A program made the translations under genes and the position numbers. The notes under the pieces were generated by a model. It had not been told where the DNA came from. It saw nothing but the letters and a program-made list of their open reading frames with translations, and searched no databases. 64,000 bases of DNA from Setomelanomma holmii (lineage: Eukaryota > Ascomycota > Dothideomycetes > Pleosporales > Phaeosphaeriaceae), in the NCBI GenBank assembly GCA_010015745.1, contig ML978228.1:114935-178934 (forward strand), given 5' to 3'. Within the stretch, counting starts at the first letter, position 1. Every line of letters starts with the position of its first letter. Below are positions 43,224 to 55,025 of the stretch, piece after piece.

Positions 43224-44852
43224 TTAGGTCCCAGCCCGTCCTTCCATGCCCAATTTGTCCATGACATTATGGCGATTCCAGAACGCCCTATACCGCTTCC
43301 CAAACACATATACGATTGCAGTCGACAAGACCAATCCGAAAGAAATGCCACCAAAAGTGTAGAAGATAGGACCAGGCCCAGATCTCGCGGTCCAATCGTT
43401 GACAAAATAACTGTACCCATAGAACAGGAAGTTCTTGAACATGATATTGGCGATGAAAACTTCGTCGCTGATGCTGCGATACGCATCGATAGCGTAAGCA
43501 GAGCAAGGTCCAACCACGAAGGCGATGCCGAACAAGGTAAGACCCCATAGGAACGAGATCAAGTAGATGTTACCTTGTGCCGCAGCGACACCACCGAATG
43601 CGAATAAGCCACCACCACATAGCAAGCCAATGGCGACAAGAGGGAGTCTGAATTCGGGCTCATAGACGCCACCATTGCGCTTCGACAGCCAAATCGTCAG
43701 AGGGTCAAGGAGAAGCCCTACGAGCACGCACCCAAGTACACCTCCAATAAAGGGACCGAGGGATACATAACCGACTTGCGCCACCGTGAGAAGGTATGGT
43801 GGCGGCGAGAACAGTTGGGCAATGACGAAGGCTACTGCGACATAGTATGACAAAACAACGCCAGTGGTGATCACAGTCCAGAGAGCGACGATATTCGTAC
43901 AGGAGATGAATGGTGCCACAACAAGTCGAAGCAGATCCTCATCGGTATACGTGCCGGTGAATATGGCAAGGCTTTGCCAGTAGGACTTCCTAGGCCGTTG
44001 CGAGGATTGTCTCGTCTCGATTTGGGTTATCTCTCCAGACTCGACCACGTTCTTCTCGCCTTGGTCATTGACCTGTAGCGCAGCGCTCATCGTGGGGTTG
44101 CGTATGTAGCATGTCTCTGGGACGAAGAAGAAGGTGAGGAGTAGCTGGAGACCCAGACAGGCATTGAGGATGTGGAAAAGGTAATGCCAGCCCAGGTCGT
44201 TCGTGATTCGTCCTGATACCACGGAGCACAAGTTGCCCACGCATGTCAACACGAATGACATGACAGCTGTATATAATCCACGTTCATGTACAAAGAACAG
44301 ATCGCCAACCATGGTGTATACAAGGGATTCGTATGCCGCGATCGACAGGCCCTGGATGATTCTGCCCGCGAGGAGTGTGTTGTATGTGGTGCTCGCTGAT
44401 CCGATTATAGTGCCGATGAGGCAGAATAACGATGAGAACAAGAATGTTGGTCTTTTTCCATATTTTCTAGCTGCTGCCGACACGATCGGGCCTGAAGCTC
44501 CACCAACAAGCAACTGGTATCCAGAGAGTATGGTGAAGTTTGCGATGGGACGTTTGAATTCGGTCGCTAGGACAAATAGACTTGCGTTCAGCAATGGCCC
44601 AGTCACGGCAGCACACAGTGAGGCTCCGAACACGATGACCACGATGATGACGAGCTTTTGGTAGTATGGCCAGTTGAGGGGATCATTGGGATCGTCGGAC
44701 GGTTGAGGATTGAGAAGAATGTCGCGATGTCTGCCAGTGCCGTGTTTGAAAGCGTTCGTGGTTTGGTTGTCTTCAGTCGTATCTTGCGCAAGGATAACTG
44801 TGCCCGGCACGATAGCACCGGGAGTCTTGGTGCCTAAAACACCGAGACCCAT
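43224..44852 (-). CDS. MFS transporter (DHA1/Hol1-like)
   Basis: 542 residues, single exon. The N-terminal cytosolic part has the fungal DHA1 signature DDPNDPLNWP just before the first membrane helix. About twelve hydrophobic segments follow, split by a central charged loop (about residues 260-300). Helix-linked motifs such as GRIIQG and the RKYGKRP loop between helices 2 and 3 fit proton-driven drug:H+ antiporters. It probably exports or imports a small metabolite across the plasma membrane. Position next to the oxidases and regulator suggests it handles the same compound; the substrate is not readable. Confidence 0.9.
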   Translation of the reverse strand: MGLGVLGTKTPGAIVPGTVILAQDTTEDNQTTNAFKHGTGRHRDILLNPQPSDDPNDPLNWPYYQKLVIIVVIVFGASLCAAVTGPLLNASLFVLATEFKRPIANFTILSGYQLLVGGASGPIVSAAARKYGKRPTFLFSSLFCLIGTIIGSASTTYNTLLAGRIIQGLSIAAYESLVYTMVGDLFFVHERGLYTAVMSFVLTCVGNLCSVVSGRITNDLGWHYLFHILNACLGLQLLLTFFFVPETCYIRNPTMSAALQVNDQGEKNVVESGEITQIETRQSSQRPRKSYWQSLAIFTGTYTDEDLLRLVVAPFISCTNIVALWTVITTGVVLSYYVAVAFVIAQLFSPPPYLLTVAQVGYVSLGPFIGGVLGCVLVGLLLDPLTIWLSKRNGGVYEPEFRLPLVAIGLLCGGGLFAFGGVAAAQGNIYLISFLWGLTLFGIAFVVGPCSAYAIDAYRSISDEVFIANIMFKNFLFYGYSYFVNDWTARSGPGPIFYTFGGISFGLVLSTAIVYVFGKRYRAFWNRHNVMDKLGMEGRAGT

Positions 44853-45672
44853 TGGGGCGAAGTTGAGCTTGAGGAACGAAAAGACGGTATGTAAAATTCC
44901 TTGATACGTGAACTGATGGGCTCACAGCGATGTGGAGTTGATCGACGTGTATGTTTTCCACCCTTATATGCTTGCGTGGAGAAGTTCGAGCAAGCCACAA
45001 GATACCCTGTATCCTCCCTGAATCTAGAACAGTAAGTCTTACGCCAGTCGTATACGATCTAGCCATGCAGAACCAAGAGTCCGGGGAAGACTGTGCGTCG
45101 TGGGGAAGCCTTGTTCATACCTGTGTGGGGTAATGTCGAGCCACCAAGCTGAGCATCGGACTTTCTGCACACCAATCAGAAGCCGACAGAGTCTACGCTG
45201 TGGCAACCAGTGAGAACCAATAACTGAGAACCAATAACTGAGAACCAATGACTGACTTCGCTTTGTCTGCATCATCATTGGCGCTCTCTTTTGGAGGTAG
45301 CTAGTCAGCGTTTGAAGGTTAGACCGTGAATCAATGCTTTCCTGAAACATTCCTCTTGTCAGCTACAACCCCCGAACTCTTTCCATTTGTAGATCCGCTG
45401 TACTTTCACATTGTAACGCGAACCACGAGATGATTGCCAGCCCGCCTCACGCAAGGACACGTGTCCGTCAGCCTCGTCTTCGATTGGTATGCGGAGATAA
45501 TCCGAGAGAGTCAAATTTCAGAGGACATCGCTGATGGCAATGCTGTGCTTTCGGACATAATTCGATGGATAATGATGAATGCTCGTCATGATCGAGCATC
45601 GTCCGTAGAAGACCTGGTGATGTGGTAGTGGACACCTTTCGCATTGTTCATATCTTCATACACCCAGCAGAT
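44853..45672. other. intergenic with a 14-bp tandem repeat
   Basis: No gene recognised. Contains the MFS promoter, and three tandem copies of a 14-bp unit listed separately. Confidence 0.45.
45211..45252. repeat. 14-bp tandem repeat, three copies
   Basis: TGAGAACCAATAAC repeated head to tail at 45211-45224 and 45225-45238, with a third copy (one base different) at 45239-45252. The unit contains CCAAT, the binding motif of the HAP/NF-Y complex, about 360 bp upstream of the MFS start codon. A regulatory role is only inference. Confidence 0.75.
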
Positions 45673-46121
45673 TTATTTCGCACCACTCTGCCTCTGTGTC
45701 GCCCCATCAACCGTGTTCCCCCTAACATCATCTTCTCCTCCATGATTCTTCGCATACCCTTGCGCCGCCGCCTCAGGCGCACCAACACCTCCCTTCGCAA
45801 AGTCTCCAGCCTTGTAGTTCTTGCCCGTGGCCGGATTGATACCACCGCCCTCAGACTCGGAGATGTCGCGGTTTAGACTGCCACCTGTGCCGTACTTGAC
45901 GGTGCTGCCGGGGAACTTGGTGGTTACGGACTCGTCAATGCCGGAATCGGTTGCTGGGTGAGGTCAATACAGAGTGAATGGGAAGGGGGCAATTTGGAAA
46001 CAAACGAAGACGTACTTGAGGCGCTTCCTGCGTGGCCTTTCTTAGCGGCGTCAGAGTTGAGGTCGCGCTCGGCTTGCTCGGCGACCTTGAGAGGTGTGGT
46101 GTTTTCGAAGTTTGCGGACAT
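45673..46121 (-). CDS. small hydrophilic protein of unknown function
   Basis: 128 residues, two exons: 46121-46016 and 45953-45673, with a 62-nt intron (GTACGT...CACCCAG) joining HAGSAST to TDSGIDESV. Composition is Gly/Ala/Lys/Asp-rich and hydrophilic throughout, with no signal peptide, membrane segment or cysteine. Motifs such as GGGINPATGKNYKAGDF and EAAAQGYAKNHGG recall small stress-associated, intrinsically disordered fungal proteins, but no named family is certain. Clean splicing and composition support a real gene. Confidence 0.68.
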
Positions 46122-46926
46122 TGTGGAGACTTTTGAGAATGGTTGATGACTGATTAACTTGAAATAGTAAATATTGTGAAGTTATGAGGACAAATTGTGT
46201 TATGAGGACTGAAGTGTCTTTGCAGTTTCGAAGTTTTGTATGATGATGGAAAAGTGGTGGACCCTTGATGATGTCACGACGACCTCATGTAGTGGATGCA
46301 TCAGCATTGACAATAGTTGTATGATGGCAGATCCTTACATGGAGTGGAGTAAATCTACTGTACCTACGGTAAACTGTGGAGATCGGTTCTTAGTTGCCGC
46401 ATCGGTGGTGCATCGATTGCGTGCTCCTTTGGCGCGTAGTGTGTACAAACCTGGAAAGACCAATAACGACATGCAAGCAGGAAGAATGGAATCAGCTATC
46501 GATGCTTGATTTGTGAACATAAGGATGCTTGAACCAATGCTTGAACCAATGCTTTGTCCAACGTACATTGAATCGAGAGCATCCAACAGAATGTACAAGG
46601 GTGCGCTCAGCAATGGCTTCAGGTCTTTGCTTGCGAAGAATGAAGGACGAGCTCAACTTTTGACTGAGAACATTACAATTGATTACTACCTGCTATCGCA
46701 CCTAGGCTTTTAGAAATGTAGATATCGGAATTTGAATTCAGCAAACTTGCTCATCATCGTACGTCATTCGAAAGAAACCACAACGCAGTAAAGAAAGGGG
46801 TATGTATGTATTCCATCCGATTCAACAGAAGTCGTGATTATCCCAAAGGGTATCAAACTCCAACATCCAACTCTTTAATGTCGCTGAAACGACCGTCACG
46901 CACGTCAATCAAATCAGCATCTACCA
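46122..46926. other. intergenic, nothing recognised
   Basis: No coding signal. A 14-bp sequence (GCTTGAACCAATGC-like) occurs twice in tandem near 46526-46555. It otherwise holds the promoter of the small gene and the 3' end of the channel gene. Confidence 0.45.
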
Positions 46927-49660
46927 CTAGTAGACAATCTCCTCATCGAAGACAGGGGCCTCACGAGCCTTGCCATCCTCAACACCCTTCCAATAGACCT
47001 TGCCCTTCTCGTTGAACACAGCCTGCTCATCAGTGATGTCGAGATTGGGCACGGCTTTCCTGGTATCCTGAATTTCACGCTGGCTAATACCCATATCGTC
47101 GCGGACGATCCAGATGACAGGATTTGGAGAGGTGACAGAAGGGTTAAAGAAAGCGCGCTTCTGGATCTCGATAGGAAGTGGTTCCTGAGGGCGGTGATAG
47201 AATTGATCGAGGCGGATGGAAAGGTTGTGAATCGAGTTGCGCTCGGGGTTGATGATCTTGCGCAAGAACAACGGAATGCGTGTTGCTTTGGGAGCATGCT
47301 CAGAAGGTCTATTGTGCGTGGCTGCAACCTTCTCACCGTTCGTGTCTTGTCCATTGGTGCCATTGGTGCTCTGAAGGCCATTCTCGTGGTGGCCGTTTGT
47401 AGGAGTGGGATCAGTGTATGCCAGGCGAGCCTCTTCGTGGGTGAGGGCTCTGCCAAGGGTGAGTTGGAAGATGATGGTAATAGCGAGCATAATAGCCATG
47501 ATGATCAAGGGTCCAACAGCCTGGATGTTGTCGGCAGTCGCAATGGCGAAGAGACCAATCAAGCAAATCTCGGAAAGGTAGCAGCCAGTCAAGATCTGCT
47601 TCATGGCCTTCTGGTATGCACCACCCTTGGTATCGATGTGGGTCTCGTACACATAGAGGAAATTGTATCTGAATGCGACGTAGATAAGAGAAAAGCCGAC
47701 GGTCGCGAAACCAAGAATTAGTGGGGCGATGCCGGAGTACGTAATCGCAATGACTGCAAGATTAGTCCACTTGGGGAACTCGGAGCCCCATGCAGGAGCA
47801 GATAGCTTGGTGAGCTTGTCGAAGATTTTGCGGGGGGTCTTGCCCGGAAGAATGCGGCCTAAGAGGACAACGACAACAAATCCGCCAATATTGAGGAGCG
47901 TGCCTGCAGCCGAAGAAAGACCCAACAGAATGAAGTAGCTGATATAGAAGTTGGAAGCCTTTGGAAGGTTCGTTGCGAGCAGGCCAAGGACGGAGCCGGG
48001 GTTCTTCAGGACTTCGTTGATGACTGAGGTGACAGCACTGGACAAGGTGGTAATGAGGAAGACCTGGACGACCTGGAAAGCAAAGTACCACGACTGACAC
48101 TTCAACTCGACTTGGCTGTAGGTGACTGGGGAATGTTAGCTAAAGGTTGAAGGAACGAAGGAATAACTGTACTCACCATAACCGGCAAGCTTAGCCAACA
48201 AGCGGCAGAAGATTGGAACCAATGCCATCAAGACAGCCAGCATTACCGTGGGTAGCAGACCAGTAACGACACCAAGAATGACTGTGGGGATGCTCAAAAT
48301 CCACTGCAACCAAGAAAAGCGCTCAGCGAGATAGTTGATGTTGGAGATGAGACCAACGAAAGCCACTGGGACGGCGAAGAAGATGATCATGACGGTGATG
48401 AATGCGGTCGCGGCTGTCAACCGAGCAAGGTGCTCGGCTGGCTTGATTCGCAAATTGCTCCAGACGACTTCCTGCGGCAGGACACCGAGCTGACGCGCCT
48501 GGAGCTTCGAGTTGGGCTTTGTCTTCCTGTTCTGCATCATCTGCCAAGCATCTTGTGCATGTCTCTGGGTGTCGAATTCAAGGAACACGGCGCCAACAAG
48601 CTTGCCCTGACCATTCCAGTGCTTGTCCTGCTCTTCTGTGATCTTGGGTAGAATCTCAGCCAAATGGGATCGACCGTACTCGATGGTGTCGACCTTCTTG
48701 CCAATGAGGAACTTGAGCTTGTGAGTGGGACGTTTCTTGGGGTTGATCCACTGAGTGCCGTCGGTAACTTCGCTGTTGACGTAGTGCTTCTTGCCCTTCT
48801 CTGCCTTCAGTCTCTCCTTATTGGCATCGGTTGACAGCTGAACCTCGCCGGCTTCGAGCTTCGCGGCAGTGTCGTCACGGTCTTCGACGAGTTTGTCCAA
48901 CTCCTTAGTGTTGGACGCAACCCAGGCGTGCTTGACGCCAGAAAACATCTCGAAGAGTGCAGACTGGGATAGCGTCGTGGGGACGTTGGTGAAGAGGATG
49001 GTGCGTGCAGACAACCGACTGGCGCCCCATGGCGAGCGACGATAGGCCTGACGTATATTGACCACGTAGAAGGACTCGCGCGCGACGATAGCTAGGATCA
49101 AGCTGAGGAAGATGACAGAAATGATCGCGTGCGCGTAGTAGCGGTTGACATTCCTCGGTGGCTGTTGCGACACGTTACTCATGGAGAGCAAATCGAGCTG
49201 CTTCTGCCCAGCACCACCAGTCGCATTGACAGGAAATAAGACCGGCCATGTTATCAGACAACCAAGAAAGCTGATTATGATAAGAACCTTGAAGAAGCGC
49301 ACAAAGAGGTAGCCGTCGATCGATTGATGGTCCAGGATATACTCGTCTTTGAGACTCTTGAAATCCTTTATCCAGCCAAACATACCCCCGCTCGGCGCAG
49401 GAGTTTGTCGTTGCTCGCCCAGATGGTTGAGGTACGTGCGCGGCGCGTACACTCGGCGAAAATGTTTGCGCGCGATAAGGAAGGCGACGACGAAAGCTAT
49501 AGCAAGAAGTGCAGTAGGGACTAAGGTCGATATCATAGATGACAATGAATTGGGGCTGTCGCGAGCCTAACACGTGAATGCGCAATTAGTGTCTGTCACA
49601 TGTAGGAGGTATGGTATGGGGGATTGTTACCTTGCCCTGCGCTCCACCGGTGGACGACAT
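46927..49660 (-). CDS. CSC1/OSCA-type osmosensitive cation channel
   Basis: 872 residues, three exons: 49660-49631, 49566-48177, 48125-46927 (introns 64 and 51 nt). The 10-codon first exon (MSSTGGAQGK) joins ARDSPNSLSS before the first membrane helix. Domain order fits the family: late-exocytosis N-terminal region with helices, a large cytosolic RNA-binding-like loop (about residues 200-370; RTILFTNVP, EVVWSNLRI), then the multi-helix DUF221 channel core (VPVAFVGLISNI, ISYFILLGLSSAAGTLL, FRYNFLYVYE). The C-terminus is a cytosolic tail with Asn/Gly/Thr-rich low complexity and a PM2-type end. Relatives open on membrane tension or hyperosmotic shock and pass calcium. Full length. Confidence 0.93.
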
Positions 49661-52600
49661 GATGGCCGATTGAGCGGTCGCGGACGGCCTCGAGTGTGAA
49701 AGGATGATTTAGTTGTGAGGGTGTCGAGGTAGGGCTCGAACAGCGAGGCTCCTGTTACAAAATAAACAGGCGGAGGGAGCTTCAAGTAGGACCTATGACA
49801 TAGGCCGGCATTGCAGAAACAAGGGGGTTAGCGTGTCAGTCGGTTGCGCTAATGCGGCACTAAGGCATGATTGGGACAAGCTTAGAATCGACCTCAGCTC
49901 GTCTTGGCAAGCTCCGGTCTTGCTCGCCGGCCTGGGCCTGCGATCGAACACAGGACGCGACACCAGCCTCAACTGAGGCGCAATCATGCCTGACCACACG
50001 ATTGCAACTCGGTATGCCCGTTGTCAGGCTGTATTTTCGCCTCCGCGAACCACGTATTGTGGATGGGTGTCGTGTCAGTTAGCCGAATGGCGGGAAGAAG
50101 CAAGCGAGACATGCCAATTCCGGGAAATTGCCCATTGTCAAGTGCTAGCCTGTGGTGATCGCATAGGAGCGATGGGATGGTTACGTAGACGATCACAATT
50201 GGGCAGAGCCAGAAGCCGTGTGCCATTCTTGGGAGCAGCAAATTATGGGATTCGAGGAGAAAAGCAAGGCTGGCGTTGACACAACGATCGTCACGGCCAC
50301 GCGTTGGCAAAAAGGGTGTGACATGTGCAAAGCGGGATGTTGTGCGCCAGACGTCAGTGCTGCACTGCAAGGTGGCTTGATCGACAGCCTCCTAGGGACA
50401 GCGATCGCGACGAGGTTCGCAATCCTGGAGGAATGCAACACCAAAAATCCTCATCACGAGAAACTTTGCTCTCAAACAATTTCATTTTCGCTGTCGAATT
50501 GCTGCACTCAGCCTCTTCAACAGTGGGGCAAATCATTGATTCCCTGCAGGCCTGGCGATCTAGACTTCAGCTACATAGATGACCTCATTTGATCTCTTGT
50601 GACAGCGGCACGATCGAACGGCCATAGGCTCTACATGCAAACAACTGTAGCCGCCAGCGCGTAGCACGTTGCAGAACTTGCGTGATTTCAGCTCATATCC
50701 CATGTACTCGGATGCACGTCGTCGTGTGCAACGTCTGGGGTCATTTACAAACTTTCAACTGCTGCTTGCACAGCCACATGCTGTGCCTTGTGAGGCTGAT
50801 GAAATTGCGACAACAATCAAAACCGTCGCATCTAGACTCATAATCTATCGAGGCTGATGTAAACGACGCATGCAATTTCTGCAAAATGCACAAGCTACCG
50901 ATTCTTCTCTTGACATTCCTCGATCACATCCAACTCTCACCGGGTTTCCTTGCACGTACGGTATCATCACACAAGTAGTACTTGCAGCCCGAAAGGTGCT
51001 GTCCACGTTCAATCTGTTCTTCTGCCTACCGTTCTTGTTGTCACTTTCAGATATCATGCTCGATGCGAGCATCGCTCCCTGAAGTATTGTCTCAAACAAC
51101 ACCTTCACCTTGTGTAGGAATCGTCATGTTGGCAAAGTACCAGCGGACTACAACGCAACGCAAGTCTCGAAAGTGTCATTAAAACCACGGAGCTTCGGCC
51201 TCAAGATTCGATGTGTACGAAGGCGGCCAAAACAGAAGCAGCACAAGCATTTGATCGATCAACTCATGCTTCCAGAGCTTCGAGCTGGCGGCATGATCAT
51301 CCTTCGTACCAATGCACCACCTCAGACGATGGCATGCCAAAACAGGTTGCAGGAGACGTGGAGAGTAACCAGCCAATTACGAGGATCTCAACCCTCCCAG
51401 AATCCCGCGAGGATAGAAGATGTCTCGCCTCCAGCTCTGTTGGATAGGAAATATTGTGTACGGAATCCTATATCGAATAGGAGGGCATCTCATGTGAAGG
51501 TAGAAAACCGCTCAAACCCACTCACGGCAACCGTCACGAACACGCTAGTCTTGAGCGTCAAGTCAACCTTCCGACATAAGTAAGCGTTTGCTCGCATTTG
51601 CTGATCAGACAAAGCCATTTCTCTCTAGGATTTCACAGTCACCTATTCTTCAACCAAAATCAGTCCACTCATCAAAAGAAGAACAACGAAATCCAGTAAT
51701 CGAAGACCGCTGCCTCCGCATCTTTGAGTGCGTTGCATCTGGACGAAATTGCCGAACTTCATCGCTAGCCTAGGAAATGTCGCTCACACACTCCAAGCCG
51801 GCAAGAATAGCCAGGAGGGAGAGAAATCGTCCTCGGTATGCTGGAGCATGCACCTAGTTGGCACCAGACCCCAAGGAACGAAACACTGAACGACCATGTG
51901 CGATTGTTTATAAACACAGAACGAAGGAAAGAAGCGCGCATGTGGCGAGGCTGCGATGGAGTCGGGGGAGTTGACACGGCTATCGAACACGGGCCACCAA
52001 TCTCCGCTACCTCGTTTCAACACGCCTGTCACTCTGCAGCCACGGAAGAAATAGCCCCACCACAAATCTCCAAATCAACTCCTTCATGCGTCGAGCTCTC
52101 CTATCACTGCGCATAGCGCTTGGAGAGCAGAGGCGTCTGCATGAAGGGTTGTACAAACCAAGAAGCGATTGTTATATCGTAGGTGTTGTTGTGCAACGCG
52201 GGACATCGTGCTAATCTAGACCTTTATGCATTTGCTCGAACGGGACTTATCACGCCGAGAAGTGAAGCAATGACGGTAGAAGTCGCATGAACTCGAGCCA
52301 TCGGATTGCCGCCAGCATGACGTTTCGCGAAACGCCGAGGCAGTCGACAGCAATTCTTCCGCCTTGTCTTCTCCACCGTTTGAGGTTTCGCAGAATCCCC
52401 GTTCGTGATTCGACGCTCTGGACTGTGCACGAACGCAAACGCGGAACATGCATCGAACCGAGTTCCTACAAATCTCCCTCTGGTAATAATCTCATGAGAA
52501 ATTCTGGGTCGCAGGATCGATGCTTACCTGGTTCGAATCTCCTGGCGCAGCTAATCGCAGCCGCTTAGCCACATCGGTGCAAGTCAGTGAGAACGTGGCG

Positions 52601-52929
52601 TCTAGCGTCCGCTGAATAGATGACTTGTTCTATGAACGACTTGGCATCAGACCAGGTCCTTGGGTTTCACGATGTCGGTGTGCTTGTCAGTGCTGCTGTC
52701 ATGGCGGGATCGTGCCGTGTACGAGGGATGAGTATAAGAGATTTACGCAGCCCTGAAGAGAAGGGCATCAAGCTTGAAGCTGACATTCATTTTCATACGC
52801 TCTTTAGCAGTCACTCACTTTCGTCCATTCATTCGTCATTCATTCACTTTCAGGTTCAACCATATCTCTGAATATACTCTCGAATCCCACACTTCAAACA
52901 CAACCAACCACAACACACCAAACTTGAAA
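49661..52929. other. 3.3-kb gene-poor gap
   Basis: The longest gene-free stretch in the window. Frames up to 157 codons (51110-51583) exist but lack protein-like composition or any recognised motif. No transposon ends, long tandem repeats or convincing tRNA were found. The left end holds the channel promoter. The right about 200 bases, pyrimidine-rich with ATTCATTCA-like repeats, are the AA9 promoter and leader. Confidence 0.5.
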
Positions 52930-54008
52930 ATGAGGACCTCCGTCGCTTTCGCTCTGGCTGCTGCCAAGCTCGTTGCTGGACACGCCACTTTCCAGTCTAT
53001 CATTGTTGGTGGAAAGGACCAGGGACAGCACTTTGCTGTCCAGACCCCTTCCAATGCCAACAACCCCATCCTGGACGTGACTTCGTCCTCGTTGGTCTGC
53101 AACGGTGGTACCGTAAAGACCGACTTCGTCTCAATCGCTGCTGGTTCCGAGATCACTCTGCAATGGCATCACAACGATGGTGCCTCCACAGCTGGTGACG
53201 CTGATGAGTAGGCTCTCACATTTTTGCTAGAGGATGAGCCGCGCGCTGACTCATTACAGGCCTATCGCCGCCTCTCACAAGGGTCCAGTCATGGTTTATA
53301 TGGCAAAGGCCGATAGCAGCAACGGTGTCGGTGCTGTTTGGACTAAGGTCTACGAGGAGGGCTACACCAACGGCAAATGGGGGGTCGACAACTTCATTGC
53401 CAACAAGGGTGCCATCACCATCACCCTCCCTAACCTCGAGGATGGCGAATACCTGATCCGCCCTGAGATCATCGCCCTCCACGAGGCTAACACCCAGGGC
53501 AAGGCCCAGTTCTACAACGGCTGCGGTCAGTTGAAGATCTCTGGTGGATCGGTTGCCCTGCCCACATCTGGCACCGACATGACCAAGGCCTACTCCGCCA
53601 CTGACCCGGGTGTCTTGGTCAACGTACGTATCCCTTACGATTCCAGCACTCATCACATACACTAACATCGTCTTGTAGATCTACTCCGGCCTTACCTCAT
53701 ACACCATTCCCGGTCCCAAGGTCTGGGACGGCGCCAGCTCTGGTACTTCCCCCTCTACCCCCACCAAGACCGCTACACCAGTCGCATCTTCATCCGCCGT
53801 CGCCTCTCCCGTCGCCACACCCGTTGAGGACAGCGAGCCCAGCTCCACTCCCACACCCGCTGCTCCCTCGGCCTCCGCCGTCGCCGGCTCCGGCAGCGGC
53901 TCCACCCTCCCCGAGACCTTCACCATCACACAGTTCATTGCATGGCTCAAGGAGCAGACTGGTACCTCGGCGAAGGCTCGTCGCCACGCTCGCGAGTTCA
54001 GCTTGTAA
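52930..54008 (+). CDS. AA9 lytic polysaccharide monooxygenase
   Basis: 323 residues, three exons: 52930-53207, 53260-53623, 53679-54008 (introns 52 and 55 nt). Signal peptide 1-17 leaves His18 as the mature N-terminus (HATFQ), one half of the copper histidine brace; a second histidine lies in LQWHHNDG and the axial tyrosine region is QFYNGCGQLKISG. AA9 enzymes cut crystalline cellulose and some hemicelluloses oxidatively. After the catalytic domain comes a Thr/Ser/Pro/Ala-rich linker and a short C-terminal module (TITQFIAWLKEQTG...RRHAREF) that is not a CBM1; its role is unknown. Secreted. Confidence 0.93.
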
Positions 54009-54381
54009 GCGATGGATGAAAACAATGTTACGTCTGCATCGCTAGGCGTCTGGACTTGCACTCTGGTTGTGTATCCACATTATGGGAGTATATTCTTGGG
54101 GGCTTGGGACCCGTGATTTTTGGGGGCGGCTAGACCGGCTTGTTTTTATTCATGTACATATACATGTAACATTCAAATGACGAATGGATTTTTTTGAACA
54201 AATTTCGTTGTGCTTGCTGATGTTTGGGTGACGAGGTCAACGATTGTAGTTTGACTTGTGACTAACGTCGTGCTTGGTGCATGGGACACATGACAGTCAA
54301 TATGGTAAGCACATGGCGTGTACCAGCAAGCTGATATACTCGAAAGCCTCGATAAAACGATGTCCTCTTCAATTCCATCGC
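54009..54381. other. AA9 3' region
   Basis: AT-rich near 54140-54200; includes the AA9 terminator region. No gene. Confidence 0.45.
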
Positions 54382-54915
54382 ATGAGCACTACCCATCTCC
54401 TTGGATTTACCATGTCATGTGACGATACCACTGGTTCCGCGATGTCCAAGCAAGAACGACTCCACCTACACAGACAATTCAATGTTCTCGCGGCGCGATG
54501 CCATGTCGTCCTCAACCAGATGGAGCACCTGAGAACGCCAAAGCTAAGTAATTCAGAGAACAAGACAGAGTTGCAAAACAATATGCAGGAGATGCAAAAG
54601 CTGCTGGAGATGATGAGATCTGATGGAGAACAACTTGAGAACGAGATAGAAGCAGTGTTTTTCCCGAGATATTGTGGAGAGATTGATGAGATGATGGATG
54701 CCGGCGATGAGGAGGAGGCGGAAGAGGGAGGGGAAGAACAAGAAAAGGCGGAGAAAAGGCGGAGGAAGTTGAATTTTGCCAAAATGAAGCTCGACGACAT
54801 AAAGCCCACAGGCGACGACAAATACGACAGACGACAGATCATCAAGCTCAAAGCAGAGTTCGCCCGTCTAGCCAGGAACAATGAACGTCGTGAAGGTCGT
54901 GAGCGTTGGGAATAA
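54382..54915 (+). CDS. hypothetical coiled-coil protein
   Basis: 177 residues from ATG 54382 (a later ATG at 54412 is also possible; the open frame further upstream has no good start). Two long charged helices are evident: LQNNMQEMQKLLEMMRSDGE and, after an acidic run DEEEAEEGGEEQEKAEKRRR, a basic amphipathic stretch to the end. No recognised domain, signal peptide or membrane segment. The heptad pattern suggests oligomerisation. Single exon; its neighbour at 55 kb is convergent. Confidence 0.5.
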   Translation: MSTTHLLGFTMSCDDTTGSAMSKQERLHLHRQFNVLAARCHVVLNQMEHLRTPKLSNSENKTELQNNMQEMQKLLEMMRSDGEQLENEIEAVFFPRYCGEIDEMMDAGDEEEAEEGGEEQEKAEKRRRKLNFAKMKLDDIKPTGDDKYDRRQIIKLKAEFARLARNNERREGRERWE

Positions 54916-55025
54916 ACTATACAGTATTCAAGATAGCTATTAGCCAACACGACGACCTGTACTCACCACTGTCCATCCGCCTTGATTGTGATTACCGTCG
55001 TCATCCTTCGGGCCAGGTCTGGGTT

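Noticed and set aside
46335..46713. Short frames around the CTTGAACCAATG direct repeat
   Set aside because: No protein signature; the repeat has only two copies and may be chance or slippage.
52500..52580. GGTTCGAATCT resembling a tRNA T-loop (B box)
   Set aside because: The flanking 5-bp T-stem does not pair and no A box, anticodon stem or acceptor stem can be formed upstream.
50000..52600. Several open frames of 60-157 codons in the 3.3-kb gap
   Set aside because: No recognisable motif, domain or coding-like composition; they overlap on both strands as expected by chance.
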